Positions 23,193 to 31,101 of a stretch of DNA of 64,000 nt are shown piece after piece. Origin of the DNA: Hyphomicrobiales bacterium (GTDB taxonomy: Bacteria > Pseudomonadota > Alphaproteobacteria > Rhizobiales > Ancalomicrobiaceae). The notes beneath the pieces are model-generated. The model had not been told where the DNA came from. It did no database searches and was given only the letters and a program-made list of their open reading frames with translations. Where the stretch lies: contig JAJTBO010000015.1 in NCBI GenBank assembly GCA_021286855.1, positions 1-64,000 of the forward strand. The letters are read 5' to 3'. Numbering within the stretch: position 1 is the first letter of the stretch; the number at the start of each line of letters is the position of its first letter. The position numbers and the translations under genes were made by a program.

Positions 23193-24050
23193 ATGGCCGA
23201 TCTCGCCACCGCGCCGACGCGTCGCTTCGGCTTCGCCCTGCCGAAACTGCCGCCGGCGATCGCGCTGGCGCTCGTCTGGGTGATCGCGATGATCGTGATC
23301 GCCGTCTTCGCCGACGGGATCGCGCCGCACGGCTTCACCGCGCTGGATCTCAAACACCGTCTCGCCGCGCCGGGCGAGCCGACCCATCTCCTCGGCACCG
23401 ACGAACTCGGCCGCGACGTGCTCTCCCGCCTCGTCGCCTCGATCCGCATCTCGCTCCTGATCGCCTTCGGCGCGACGCTGATCTCCGCCCTGATCGGCAC
23501 CACGCTCGGCTTCCTCGCGGCGCATTTCCGCGGACTCGTCGAGCAGGTCGTGCTGATGCTGGCCGACTTCCAGGCGTCGATGCCGTTTCTCATCATGGCC
23601 CTGTCGGTGCTCGCCTTCTTCGGCAATTCGCTGCCGCTGCTGATCGGCCTGATGGGCCTCTACGGTTGGGAGCGGTACGCGCGGATCGCCCGCGGCCTGG
23701 CGATTTCGGCCGGCTCGCAGGGCTACGCCGGGGCGGTCCGTCAGCTCGGCGCGTCGCCCTCTCGGATCTATGGCCGCCACATCCTGCCGAACATCGCCTC
23801 GACGCTGATCGTCTCGATGACCCTGGTCTTTCCGGAAGTGATCCTGATGGAATCCGGGCTCTCCTTCCTCGGCCTCGGCGTGCAGCCGCCGATGACCAGC
23901 CTCGGCAACATGGTCGGCTACGGACGCGACTATCTGACCCGCGCCCCCTGGATCATGTTGTCGCCTTCGGCGACCATCGTGCTGACCACCCTCGCCGTGT
24001 CGATCCTCGGCGACTGGCTGCGCGATCGCCTCGACCCGACCCTGCGTTGA
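23193..24050 (+). CDS. Peptide ABC importer permease 2 (DppC-like)
   Basis: A 285-residue permease of the DppC/OppC type. The N-terminal segment at about residues 20-45 (AIALALVWVIAMIVIAVFA) precedes the characteristic HLLGTDELGRDVLSRLVAS motif near residue 65. The ATPase-contact loop GAVRQLGASPSRIYGRHILPN is near residue 180, followed by an EVILMESGLSFLGLGVQPP end segment. It starts 2 bases after the first permease and completes the importer. The ATG was chosen because upstream residues in this frame belong to the other permease's shadow. Confidence 0.9.
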   Translation: MADLATAPTRRFGFALPKLPPAIALALVWVIAMIVIAVFADGIAPHGFTALDLKHRLAAPGEPTHLLGTDELGRDVLSRLVASIRISLLIAFGATLISALIGTTLGFLAAHFRGLVEQVVLMLADFQASMPFLIMALSVLAFFGNSLPLLIGLMGLYGWERYARIARGLAISAGSQGYAGAVRQLGASPSRIYGRHILPNIASTLIVSMTLVFPEVILMESGLSFLGLGVQPPMTSLGNMVGYGRDYLTRAPWIMLSPSATIVLTTLAVSILGDWLRDRLDPTLR

Positions 24051-24073
24051 TCTCCTGCCCGAAAGGTCCGTCC

Positions 24074-25381
24074 ATGTCCCGCCCGATGGTCGTCACCGTG
24101 ATCTGCGACGGAATGCGCCCCGACTTCGTGACCGATGCGACGACGCCGACGCTGATGCGGCTCCGGCGCGAAGGCGTCTGGTTCGACGCCCACGCCGGCA
24201 TCTTCCCCTCGGTGACGCGCGCCTCCTCCGCCTCGATCGCCACCGGCTGCCGGCCGGCGTCGCACGGGCTCTCCGGCAACTGCACGGCGCTGCCGGAGGG
24301 CGACGGACTCGTCTTCCATGACGTCGGCAAGCCGGAATATCACGCCGCCCACCGCGCTCATTTCGGCCGATGGCTCGCCCGTCCGGCGCTCGCCGAACGC
24401 GTGGCGCGGGCCGGCGGCGCGGCGCTGCACGTCTCCAACGCCTCGCCCGGCACCGCCTATTTCCACGACGCGGAAGGTCACGGCGCGCTCTTCCATCGCA
24501 CGCTCTGCCACGAGCCCGGCCGCGTCGACACCGGCGAACGCCTCGCCGCCCCGGCCGGCGCCGAGGGCGATCGCGTCGCGGCCGCCCGCTTCGTCGAAGA
24601 ACTGCTCGCCCGCCGCCCGACCACGGCGACGCTGTGGCTCTCCGAGCCCGACAAGTCGATGCACGCGGCGCCGCTCGGCGGCCCGCGCCATCTCGCCGCC
24701 ATGGCCCTGGTCGACGAGCTGGTCGGCAAGGTCGCGGGAGCGGTCGATCGTCTGCGCGACGCCGGCTCCGACGTGCTCTTCATGATCGGGTCCGATCACG
24801 GCCACGAGGCGGTGAGCGAAGTGGTGCCGGTCGAACGTCGGCTGTTCCAGGCCGGGTTCAAGCGCACGCTCGACGGCGGCGACATCGTCGTCGCGCCGCA
24901 GGGCTCCGCCGCCTTCGTCTATTTCGCCCCCTCCGCGCTCGACCGCCGCGCCGAGGTCGCCGCCTGGCTCGCCGAGCAGCCCTGGGTCGGCTCCGTCTGG
25001 CGCGGCGAGGACCTCGCCCCCCTCGGCCAGAGCCCCAATCCGGCGCTTCTCGCCGTCGAAATGGCCAAGCTCGACGGCGTCAACGCCTACGGCGTGCCCG
25101 GCTTCACCGCCATGGCCGTGCGCTTCTCCGAAGACGAGGAGGCCGAAGAGGATGAGGACGAACGGCGTCGCGGCTGCGGCACGCACGGCGGCCGCGGCCC
25201 CTGGGAGAGCCGGCCGACCCTGATCGCCACCGGCGGCGGCTTTTCGGCCGGCGCGGTCGTGAGCGAACCCACGTCGATCATCGACATCGCCCCGACGGCG
25301 CTCGCGCACCTCGGTCTCTCCGAAGACGGCTGCGACGGTCGGTCTCTGCGAGCCGTGGCCGGTTCGACCGAACGCGCCTGA
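24074..25381 (+). CDS. Type I phosphodiesterase / alkaline-phosphatase-fold hydrolase
   Basis: A 435-residue enzyme of the nucleotide pyrophosphatase/phosphodiesterase branch of the alkaline phosphatase superfamily. Metal and nucleophile regions are visible: VICDGMRPDFV (first metal Asp), GIFPSVTRASSASIATGC (the Thr/Ser nucleophile region), WLSEPDKSMHAAPLGGP and MIGSDHGHEAV (metal-binding Asp/His), with TSIIDIAPTALAHLGL closing the fold. No signal peptide is seen, so it is cytoplasmic. It lies 23 bases after the permease gene, so the importer may deliver a phosphodiester or phosphonate-like substrate to it. An acidic insertion (EDEEAEEDEDERRR, about residue 355) lies before the last metal loop. 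The exact substrate is unknown. Confidence 0.85.
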   Translation: MSRPMVVTVICDGMRPDFVTDATTPTLMRLRREGVWFDAHAGIFPSVTRASSASIATGCRPASHGLSGNCTALPEGDGLVFHDVGKPEYHAAHRAHFGRWLARPALAERVARAGGAALHVSNASPGTAYFHDAEGHGALFHRTLCHEPGRVDTGERLAAPAGAEGDRVAAARFVEELLARRPTTATLWLSEPDKSMHAAPLGGPRHLAAMALVDELVGKVAGAVDRLRDAGSDVLFMIGSDHGHEAVSEVVPVERRLFQAGFKRTLDGGDIVVAPQGSAAFVYFAPSALDRRAEVAAWLAEQPWVGSVWRGEDLAPLGQSPNPALLAVEMAKLDGVNAYGVPGFTAMAVRFSEDEEAEEDEDERRRGCGTHGGRGPWESRPTLIATGGGFSAGAVVSEPTSIIDIAPTALAHLGLSEDGCDGRSLRAVAGSTERA

Positions 25382-25645
25382 AGCGCGGCGGGCGGCGAAG
25401 AGCCGGATTTCGCGCCGATCCGCCGGGCGAGCCCCGGTCCGGTTCGGCCGTTCCTGTCGGAGGCTCACGGCGCGTACGACCCCGTCGGATGTGGCGCGCG
25501 TCGAACCGCCGCATCCCGTGATCCGGCGAGAGGGCCAGGAGACCTGCCGGCGGGGGATTCCCGATCTCATCGAAGGATGGGAGATCCGCGGACGCGGGCG
25601 GTCGCCGCTCCGCGAGCCGGGTCGTCGTGGCCTTTTTCGACCCGC

Positions 25646-26572
25646 TCAATGGGCACACGCATCGAGGCAACCTTGATATGCCCTCTCTCCCACCAAGTCG
25701 CGCAAGACTTCCGGGTTTTTTCTCAACCCGTACGCCAGCATCGAAAAGCCGGAAAAGGTCACGCGTTGGTGTCCGGCGTCGATCGGAATCGGGATGAACT
25801 TGCGTGCGAAAGAAAGGCACAGAACGTCCACGATCGCATCGGCGACACGATCGAAGGTGGAAATTTCTTTTTGTATGGGCGAATGGATCGGCACGCCGGC
25901 TATTTTGGGAAGCCTGGAAAAAGATATGACGTTGGAAGCGCCGAATTCGTTGGTGCAGGTTGCAAGTGTATCCGCATTGTCGGTCGCGACAAAGAGCGGC
26001 GGCTCCACCTCGCGACGCAACATGTCGAAATAGGGGGCTATCGAGGTTGCATAATCGGTGTTGCGAATATGGACCGCCGTAAACGGCTTTCCGATGATCT
26101 TCAACCTTCGCAACAGCTCTTTTGTAATGGATTTATTCAGCGTCATGTTGCGGAGCGCAAAGATCGAAGCGCCTCCACCGCCGCACTGATGGTGGACGAG
26201 AACATCCTGCGGGTAGTCATTATAAACATTGAAGCCGATTCTGTTGTCCGTGGCCGCATTCACATAGTTCATTATATTGTCGCTCCACTTCGGAGCATAC
26301 GTATTCAAATGTCCTTGAAGTTCTGCAGGAAATACGCTGAGCGCGCCCAATGCCGAGAGAAGCTTGTCGTTTGCAAATATCATATCGGGGGATTTATTGG
26401 TGAAGTAGTGAGAGAAGTAGTCACGAAATAGATTTGTGGAATGTTTATAATTTGTATCTACGACCAATTTTCGCTTTGATAGTTGCGCATAGCTCAGCAT
26501 GCAACCGATTTGGTTCAGGCAATCATTGAGACCGCCCTCCGGGCGACAAAGAATGAACTTTTCATTGTTCAA
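25646..26572 (-). CDS. AT-rich fucosyltransferase-like glycosyltransferase
   Basis: A 308-residue protein with far lower GC content and different codon choice than every neighbour, a sign of horizontal transfer. Motif I of the GT11/GT23/GT68 fucosyltransferase superfamily is recognisable as AVHIRNTDYATS (166-177; HxRxxD), and motif II as LFVATDN (193-199). A third motif region runs from FDRVADAIVDVLCLSFARKF. The N terminus PEGGLNDCLNQIGCMLSYAQ is the usual GGLNNQ-like donor-site opening in altered form. It probably adds a deoxyhexose or related sugar to surface polysaccharide. The start is TTG at 26572, with GGGAG 6 bases upstream and a TTGA overlap with an upstream leftward open frame. Confidence 0.75.
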   Translation of the reverse strand: MNNEKFILCRPEGGLNDCLNQIGCMLSYAQLSKRKLVVDTNYKHSTNLFRDYFSHYFTNKSPDMIFANDKLLSALGALSVFPAELQGHLNTYAPKWSDNIMNYVNAATDNRIGFNVYNDYPQDVLVHHQCGGGGASIFALRNMTLNKSITKELLRRLKIIGKPFTAVHIRNTDYATSIAPYFDMLRREVEPPLFVATDNADTLATCTNEFGASNVISFSRLPKIAGVPIHSPIQKEISTFDRVADAIVDVLCLSFARKFIPIPIDAGHQRVTFSGFSMLAYGLRKNPEVLRDLVGERAYQGCLDACAH

Positions 26573-26992
26573 TGTAGGCTCCCATCTCTCGAGACGCGCG
26601 CGAAATTATCGTGAGCCCCGTCTGTCATCCAGCTGAAGCCATTGCCATTTTTGGTGAGTTTGGCGCTGTTGCGCCGGTTGAGCAATGGCCGATCGACGGA
26701 GTCGGTCGGGATTGCGCGACCGGTCGCCGTTGCGTTCAATGTCGATGCGAGCGCTCTCGTGGCGTGCTTTTCGTCCCTCGGGCCAACGATGAGCGTGGAG
26801 GGCCGTCGACTCGCCTTGTCCAGAGGTGTGGTCTCGTTCGACCTCTCGATCGAGTCGTCTGAGCTTTCGGGCGCGAAAGTGGTCGCCGATGATTTGCGAA
26901 GCCGGCGGAGCTGCCGGCAGTCGCTCTGTCCAAATCTCTGAAGAAAATGGCGCGCCCGCGAGCGCGGAGATGAGATCTGGGCGGCCGTCCAC
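26569..26992 (-). pseudogene. Possible gene remnant upstream of the glycosyltransferase
   Basis: A leftward open frame without ATG, GTG or usable start runs into this stretch. It ends KNGNGFSWMTDGAHDNFARV and then a TGA that overlaps the TTG start of the glycosyltransferase (TTGA). Its last 70 or so codons look protein-like. A second leftward frame starting with GTG at 26992 (VDGRPDLISALAGAPF...) looks protein-like for about 55 codons and then becomes arginine-rich. The simplest reading is one gene broken by a frameshift near 26820 or truncated at its 5' end. I do not recognise the family. The rest of the 579-base gap up to 27151 shows nothing else. Confidence 0.3.
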
Positions 26993-27151
26993 TCCCTATG
27001 ACGTTTCGCAACCGCGAGCCGGCCGTCATCCGTCGTGAGCCGTTGTCGGCGACGCGGCGAACGGTCATTGTGGTGAGGAGGATCGGTCCGCGTAGGCGGC
27101 TCGCCGGCGATCCTTGCGCCGAGCGCTCTTCTCGTCTCCGACGGAGCCGCA

Positions 27152-27589
27152 ATGATCGATCCCGCCGTCTACGGCGCCCTCTTCCTCGCCGCCTTCCTCG
27201 CGGCGACCATCCTGCCGATGCAGTCGGAGGCGCTGTTGGTCGGCGCGCTTCTCGCGGGAAACCAACCGGCGTGGGCGCTGGTGCTCTGCGCCGGCGTCGG
27301 CAACGTGCTCGGTTCGATCGTGAACTGGTTCCTCGGACGGGGGATCGAGCGGTTTCGCCACCACCGATGGTTTCCGGTGAAGGAGGCGGATCTCGCGCAG
27401 GCGCAGACGTGGTATCGGCGGTGGGGCAAATGGTCCCTGCTGCTCAGTTGGGCGCCGATCGTCGGCGACCCTCTGACGGTCGTGGCGGGACTGCTGCGCG
27501 AGCCGTTGGCGGCGTTCGTCGTCCTCGTCGCCGTCGCCAAGTTCGGCCGTTACGTCGCCCTCGCCGCGGCGACGCTCGCCTGGGCCTGA
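27152..27589 (+). CDS. YqaA/DedA-like small inner-membrane protein
   Basis: A 145-residue membrane protein of the SNARE-associated/DedA superfamily, YqaA branch. Four hydrophobic segments are visible, beginning YGALFLAAFLAATILPMQSE. The family signature is GVGNVLGSIVNWFLGRGIER, and WAPIVGDPLTVVAGLLREPL resembles the re-entrant loop of phospholipid scramblases and flippases. ACGGAG sits 5 bases before the ATG. It is transcribed alone, converging on the multicopper oxidase gene with a strong hairpin between them. A role in membrane lipid translocation is a family-level inference. Confidence 0.85.
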   Translation: MIDPAVYGALFLAAFLAATILPMQSEALLVGALLAGNQPAWALVLCAGVGNVLGSIVNWFLGRGIERFRHHRWFPVKEADLAQAQTWYRRWGKWSLLLSWAPIVGDPLTVVAGLLREPLAAFVVLVAVAKFGRYVALAAATLAWA

Positions 27590-27663
27590 CGGACCGACGA
27601 CGGACGGGGGGCCGCCGCCGTTTTCGACCTCCCCCCGGTCGCCATGTTTCCCGAGCCGAACGA

Positions 27664-27698
27664 TCGGCGAGGCGCGGATCCGCCCCGCGCCTCGCCGA
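27664..27698. terminator. Bidirectional hairpin between convergent genes
   Basis: Perfect 14-bp arms (27664-27677 and 27685-27698) with a 7-base loop, lying between the stop of the YqaA-like gene and the stop of the multicopper oxidase. No long T-run accompanies it. The very stable GC stem and its position suggest it ends transcripts from both sides. Confidence 0.65.
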
Positions 27699-27711
27699 GC
27701 GCTCCGCGTCG

Positions 27712-29226
27712 TCAGACGCCTTCGTAGGCGAGGAAGGCCATCATGCCGGTCGCCATGTGGTAGAGGTGGTGGCAGTGGAAGGCCCACTTGCCGAGGTTCT
27801 GCGCGTCGAAGGCGATGGTCACCGTCCGCATCGGCGGCGCCAGGACCGTGTCGCGCATTGCGCCCGCGAAGCGCTCTCCATCGATCGCCACGACCTGAAA
27901 ATGATGTCCGTGCAAATGCATGGGATGAGACATCATCGAGTGGTTGCGCAGGGTGATCTCGACGCGCTCGCCGCGCTTGACGGGGAAGCTCTCCGCCGAC
28001 ATCGCCCAGGAATAGCCGGCCATGTCGCCGGTCAGATCGACGACGTGGGTGCGGTCGGGGGCCTTCGGGGCCAGGGGCGCGACCGCCCTCAATGACCGTT
28101 CGAGCCTCAGATCGAGCGCCGGCGCCTTGGTCGACCCGACGCCCGCAACCTTGGCGACGGTGGCCCCGGCCGTCGCGAGCACGACGCCGGTGCGCTCGAC
28201 CGCGCCCTCGCGCAGCGCCAGGATCGGGAAGGCGCCGCCCTCCTTCGGCAAGGTGACGCGCAGATCGATGCGCTGACCCATCGTCATGCCGAAACGCCGC
28301 CCCGTGACCGGAACGACGGGCTGGCCGTCGACCTCGATCAGAGCGGCTTCGAGCGCGCCGGTGTCGATCACGAAGGCGGTCGAGGCGGCGGCGTCGATGA
28401 TCCGGAGACGGACCTTGCCGCCCTTCTCGACGCGGACCACTTCCGGGTCGGAGAGCGTGCGGTCGTTGGCGAGATAGGCGTCGTAATCGATGTCGTTGAG
28501 ATCCATCGCCATACCGGGCATGCCGCCCATGTCGTGCTTCATTCCGGCCATCGGCGTCGAGCCATGGTCCATCATGCCCTTCATGTCGTGGCCGGCCATC
28601 GGCATGGAGCCGAGGTTCATCATTCCAGGCATGGCGCCGCCCGTCGGCATGCCCGGCATCGCATGCATCGCATGTCCGCCATCCGCCGACGGCTTGCGCA
28701 GATCGGCGAGGAGGTCCTCGGGGCTGCTGAAGGAGAAGTCGTGCAGCAACACGACCACCTCCTGCTCGTCGGCGGCCCTGTCGACGGCGCGACGGACGAT
28801 CAGCGGGGCGGCGAGCAGACGTTGTTCCTGCAGCGTGTGGGCGTGCATCCAGAAGGTGCCGCCTTCGCCGACGGGAAAGTCGTAGGCGCGCGTCTCGCCA
28901 GGCGAGAGAAGCGGTTTCGGCGTGTCGGGGCCGCCGTCCTGGTCCCAGGGCGGGGTGAGCCCGTGCCAATGGATCAACGTCGGCTCGCCGCAGCGGTTTT
29001 CGAGCGTCACGGCGAAACGTCCGCCGGCGTCGAGGGTCAGCCCGTGGCCGCCGTCCGGACGCAGCAGTCCGAAGACGGTGGCGGCGCGGCCGTCGACATC
29101 GATGGTGCGGGTCGTCGCGGCGAGCGGCGTCGCGTCTTGCGCGAAGGCGGGCAGGCGCAGGGGCGAGACGAGGCCGGCGGCGCCGAGGCCGAGGGTCGAG
29201 CGGAGAAGGGTACGGCGGTTCAGCAT
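27712..29226 (-). CDS. Periplasmic multicopper oxidase with Met/His-rich insert
   Basis: A 504-residue CueO/CopA-type multicopper oxidase that oxidises Cu(I) and protects the periplasm from copper. The leader MLNRRTLLRSTLGLGAAG is a twin-arginine signal. Copper ligands occur in the usual four motifs: HWHG (86-89), WMHAHT (126-131), HPMHLHGHHF and HCHHLYHMATGMM near the C terminus. These serve type 1 and trinuclear type 2/3 copper. Between domains 1 and 2 (about 185-241) lies a methionine/histidine/glycine-rich stretch with repeated MPGM and MxGM units, a Cu(I)-binding loop. It is followed downstream by a convergent terminator and preceded by DUF411 and DUF2946-like genes, forming a copper-handling block. 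Confidence 0.93.
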   Translation of the reverse strand: MLNRRTLLRSTLGLGAAGLVSPLRLPAFAQDATPLAATTRTIDVDGRAATVFGLLRPDGGHGLTLDAGGRFAVTLENRCGEPTLIHWHGLTPPWDQDGGPDTPKPLLSPGETRAYDFPVGEGGTFWMHAHTLQEQRLLAAPLIVRRAVDRAADEQEVVVLLHDFSFSSPEDLLADLRKPSADGGHAMHAMPGMPTGGAMPGMMNLGSMPMAGHDMKGMMDHGSTPMAGMKHDMGGMPGMAMDLNDIDYDAYLANDRTLSDPEVVRVEKGGKVRLRIIDAAASTAFVIDTGALEAALIEVDGQPVVPVTGRRFGMTMGQRIDLRVTLPKEGGAFPILALREGAVERTGVVLATAGATVAKVAGVGSTKAPALDLRLERSLRAVAPLAPKAPDRTHVVDLTGDMAGYSWAMSAESFPVKRGERVEITLRNHSMMSHPMHLHGHHFQVVAIDGERFAGAMRDTVLAPPMRTVTIAFDAQNLGKWAFHCHHLYHMATGMMAFLAYEGV

Positions 29227-29329
29227 GGAAGCCTCCGAAGGATGCTCGGAAAAAGGGGGAGCGGCTCATGGCCGCGCAACGTGGCCGGCGGACCGTGCCG
29301 CCGGCTCGCTGCGTCCGATGAAGGACGGC

Positions 29330-29773
29330 TCAATGGCGTGCGAAGATCCGGCGGCTTCCGCCGGCGTCGAAGGCGACGACGTCGTAGGGAGCGCCGTCCG
29401 ATCCCATGCCGGGCGCGCCGGAGGGCATGCCCGGAGCGGCGAGGCCGATCCCCGCCGAGCCTTCGGCGAGGAGCCGCCGCACGTCCTGCGCCGGGACGTG
29501 GCCTTCGACGACATGGCCGTCGATCATCGCCGTGTGGCAGGAGGCGAGATCGTCGCCGACGCCGTGGGCGACCTTGATCGGCCCGACGTCCTCCACGTCG
29601 TGGACGACGACGGTGAAGCCGGCGGCGCGCATGTGATCGACCCAGCCGCCGCAGCAGCCGCACAGCGGCGACTTCCAGACCTCGACGGTGGAGCCGGCCT
29701 CGGCGAGCGCGGCCGAGCCGAGAAGGCCGAGCGCGAAGATGGACTTGCGAAACAGGGAAATGGCGAGGGACAT
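29330..29773 (-). CDS. DUF411 periplasmic metal-binding protein
   Basis: A 147-residue secreted protein of the DUF411 (CopG-like) family. The signal peptide is about 1-26 (LFRKSIFALGLLGSAALAEA). The mature start VEVWKSPLCGCCGGWVDHM holds the CGCC motif characteristic of these proteins and thought to bind copper or act in thiol chemistry. SCHTAMIDGHVVEGHVPA is the second conserved segment. A Gly/Met/Pro-rich loop (GMPSGAPGMGSDG) near the C terminus is extra. It is the immediate upstream neighbour of the multicopper oxidase, consistent with copper tolerance. Confidence 0.88.
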   Translation of the reverse strand: MSLAISLFRKSIFALGLLGSAALAEAGSTVEVWKSPLCGCCGGWVDHMRAAGFTVVVHDVEDVGPIKVAHGVGDDLASCHTAMIDGHVVEGHVPAQDVRRLLAEGSAGIGLAAPGMPSGAPGMGSDGAPYDVVAFDAGGSRRIFARH

Positions 29774-29905
29774 CCGTGTCCTCCTCGCGACGGTCGGCCG
29801 CTGTTCGCGCGGCGACGTCGCATTGTCGTCCGAAGGAAACGCCGACGCTCGAGAGCGAGGGCGCGCGTCGCCGTTCTCCAGAAGCTCCGGAGGATGGCGG
29901 TCGGT

Positions 29906-30295
29906 TCAGGCGACGGCGCGTGGAGGCCGCGGATCGGGGAGGGGATTGCGTCCGGTCGGATCGGTCGAGGCGCGGGAGGCGGGCCGGCTCGCCGAACGCG
30001 TCGCGACGAGGCCGGAGGCCGAGACCGTCGTCGCGGTCGGCAGGTCGGTGCAGGAGCCGCCGATCGGACAGTTCGGGCAATGGCGATGATCGGCGAGCTT
30101 GCCGGCGGGACCGCACGGCGGCTTCGTCGCGTGGTGCGTCGTCGTCATGCCGCCGGCGTGGTCGGCGCAATTGAACGCCATGGCCGCCGTCGGCGCGTGA
30201 TGCCCGAGCGCCGGCCCCGCAGTCATGCCGACGCCGATCCCCACCAGGAGATGGAGGCACGCCAGAACGGTTCTCAGCACGCGCAGCATCGACAT
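29906..30295 (-). CDS. DUF2946-like small protein with Cys/His motif
   Basis: A 129-residue protein starting MSMLRVLRTVLACLHLLVG, a hydrophobic leader or anchor. A His-rich part (GHHAPTAAMAFNCADHAGG, then HHATKPPCG) follows, with a compact HCPNCPIGGSC motif resembling the DUF2946 family of putative metal-binding envelope proteins. The ATG at 30295 was chosen because the longer frame to 30379 is proline/arginine-rich and lacks a leader. It is co-directional with the DUF411 and oxidase genes, so it probably belongs to copper handling. Coding status is likely but not certain. Confidence 0.6.
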   Translation of the reverse strand: MSMLRVLRTVLACLHLLVGIGVGMTAGPALGHHAPTAAMAFNCADHAGGMTTTHHATKPPCGPAGKLADHRHCPNCPIGGSCTDLPTATTVSASGLVATRSASRPASRASTDPTGRNPLPDPRPPRAVA

Positions 30296-30386
30296 CGCAT
30301 CAAGACCCTCGGGCCGTGACGAGAGAGTAGCGTCGGGCCTGCGGCGAGACAATGGCGGCGCGGGCGGCGTGGGAAACACGATCGCG

Positions 30387-31100
30387 TCAGCGGCGCGCGC
30401 CGTCGCTTCCGACGAGGCGCCCGTCGCGCAGGGTGAAGATCCGATCGAAGCGATCCCAGATCTTCTCGTCGTGGGTGACGACGACGACGGTCGCCGATTG
30501 CTCCACCGCGACCTTGCGCAGGAGATCCATGACGATGCCGGCGCGCTCGCCGTCGAGGGCGGCCGTCGGTTCGTCGGCGAGGATGATGCGGGGCCGGTTG
30601 GCGAGCGCCCGGGCGATGGCGACGCGTTGCGCCTCGCCCCCCGACAGAGACGACGGCTTCGCCTTCCTGCGATGCCCGACCTCCAGATAGTCGAGCAATT
30701 CCTGGGCGCGGGCGGCGGCGTCCTCCTTCGAGGCGCCGGCCATGTCGAGCACCAGCGCGACGTTTTCGGTGACGTCCAGGAAGGGCAGGAGATTGTGGAA
30801 CTGGAAGATGAAGCCGATCTTCTCGAGCCGCAGCGAGCGCAGGTCGGGTCGGAGCCATCTGCCGTCCCACACGGTCTCGCCGTCGAGCCGCAGAACGCCG
30901 GCGGAGGGCTCGACGATGCAGCCGACGAGGTTGAGCAGCGTCGTCTTGCCGGATCCCGACGGCCCGACCAGGCCGACGACCTCGCCGGGCCGCAGGTCGA
31001 GGTCGACCGCCTTCAGGGCGTCGACGCGGGTATCGCCCTCGCCGTAGTGCTTGGCGAGACCGCGGCATTCCACGAGGGCGGCGGGTGAGGTTTCCGTCAT
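30387..31100 (-). CDS. ABC exporter ATPase (DevA/LolD-like)
   Basis: A 237-residue ATPase of the MacB/LolD type. Walker A is LVGPSGSGKTTLLNLVGC, Q-loop IFQFHNLLPFLDV, signature SLSGGEAQRVAIARAL, Walker B IILADEPTAALDG and switch VVVVTHDEKIWDR. It starts 1 base after the FtsX-type permease stop in the leftward operon tetR-hlyD-ftsX-ATPase. Together these make a DevBCA-type exporter for a lipid, peptide or toxic compound. No outer-membrane channel gene is adjacent. Confidence 0.92.
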   Translation of the reverse strand: MTETSPAALVECRGLAKHYGEGDTRVDALKAVDLDLRPGEVVGLVGPSGSGKTTLLNLVGCIVEPSAGVLRLDGETVWDGRWLRPDLRSLRLEKIGFIFQFHNLLPFLDVTENVALVLDMAGASKEDAAARAQELLDYLEVGHRRKAKPSSLSGGEAQRVAIARALANRPRIILADEPTAALDGERAGIVMDLLRKVAVEQSATVVVVTHDEKIWDRFDRIFTLRDGRLVGSDGARR

Positions 31101-31101
31101 C

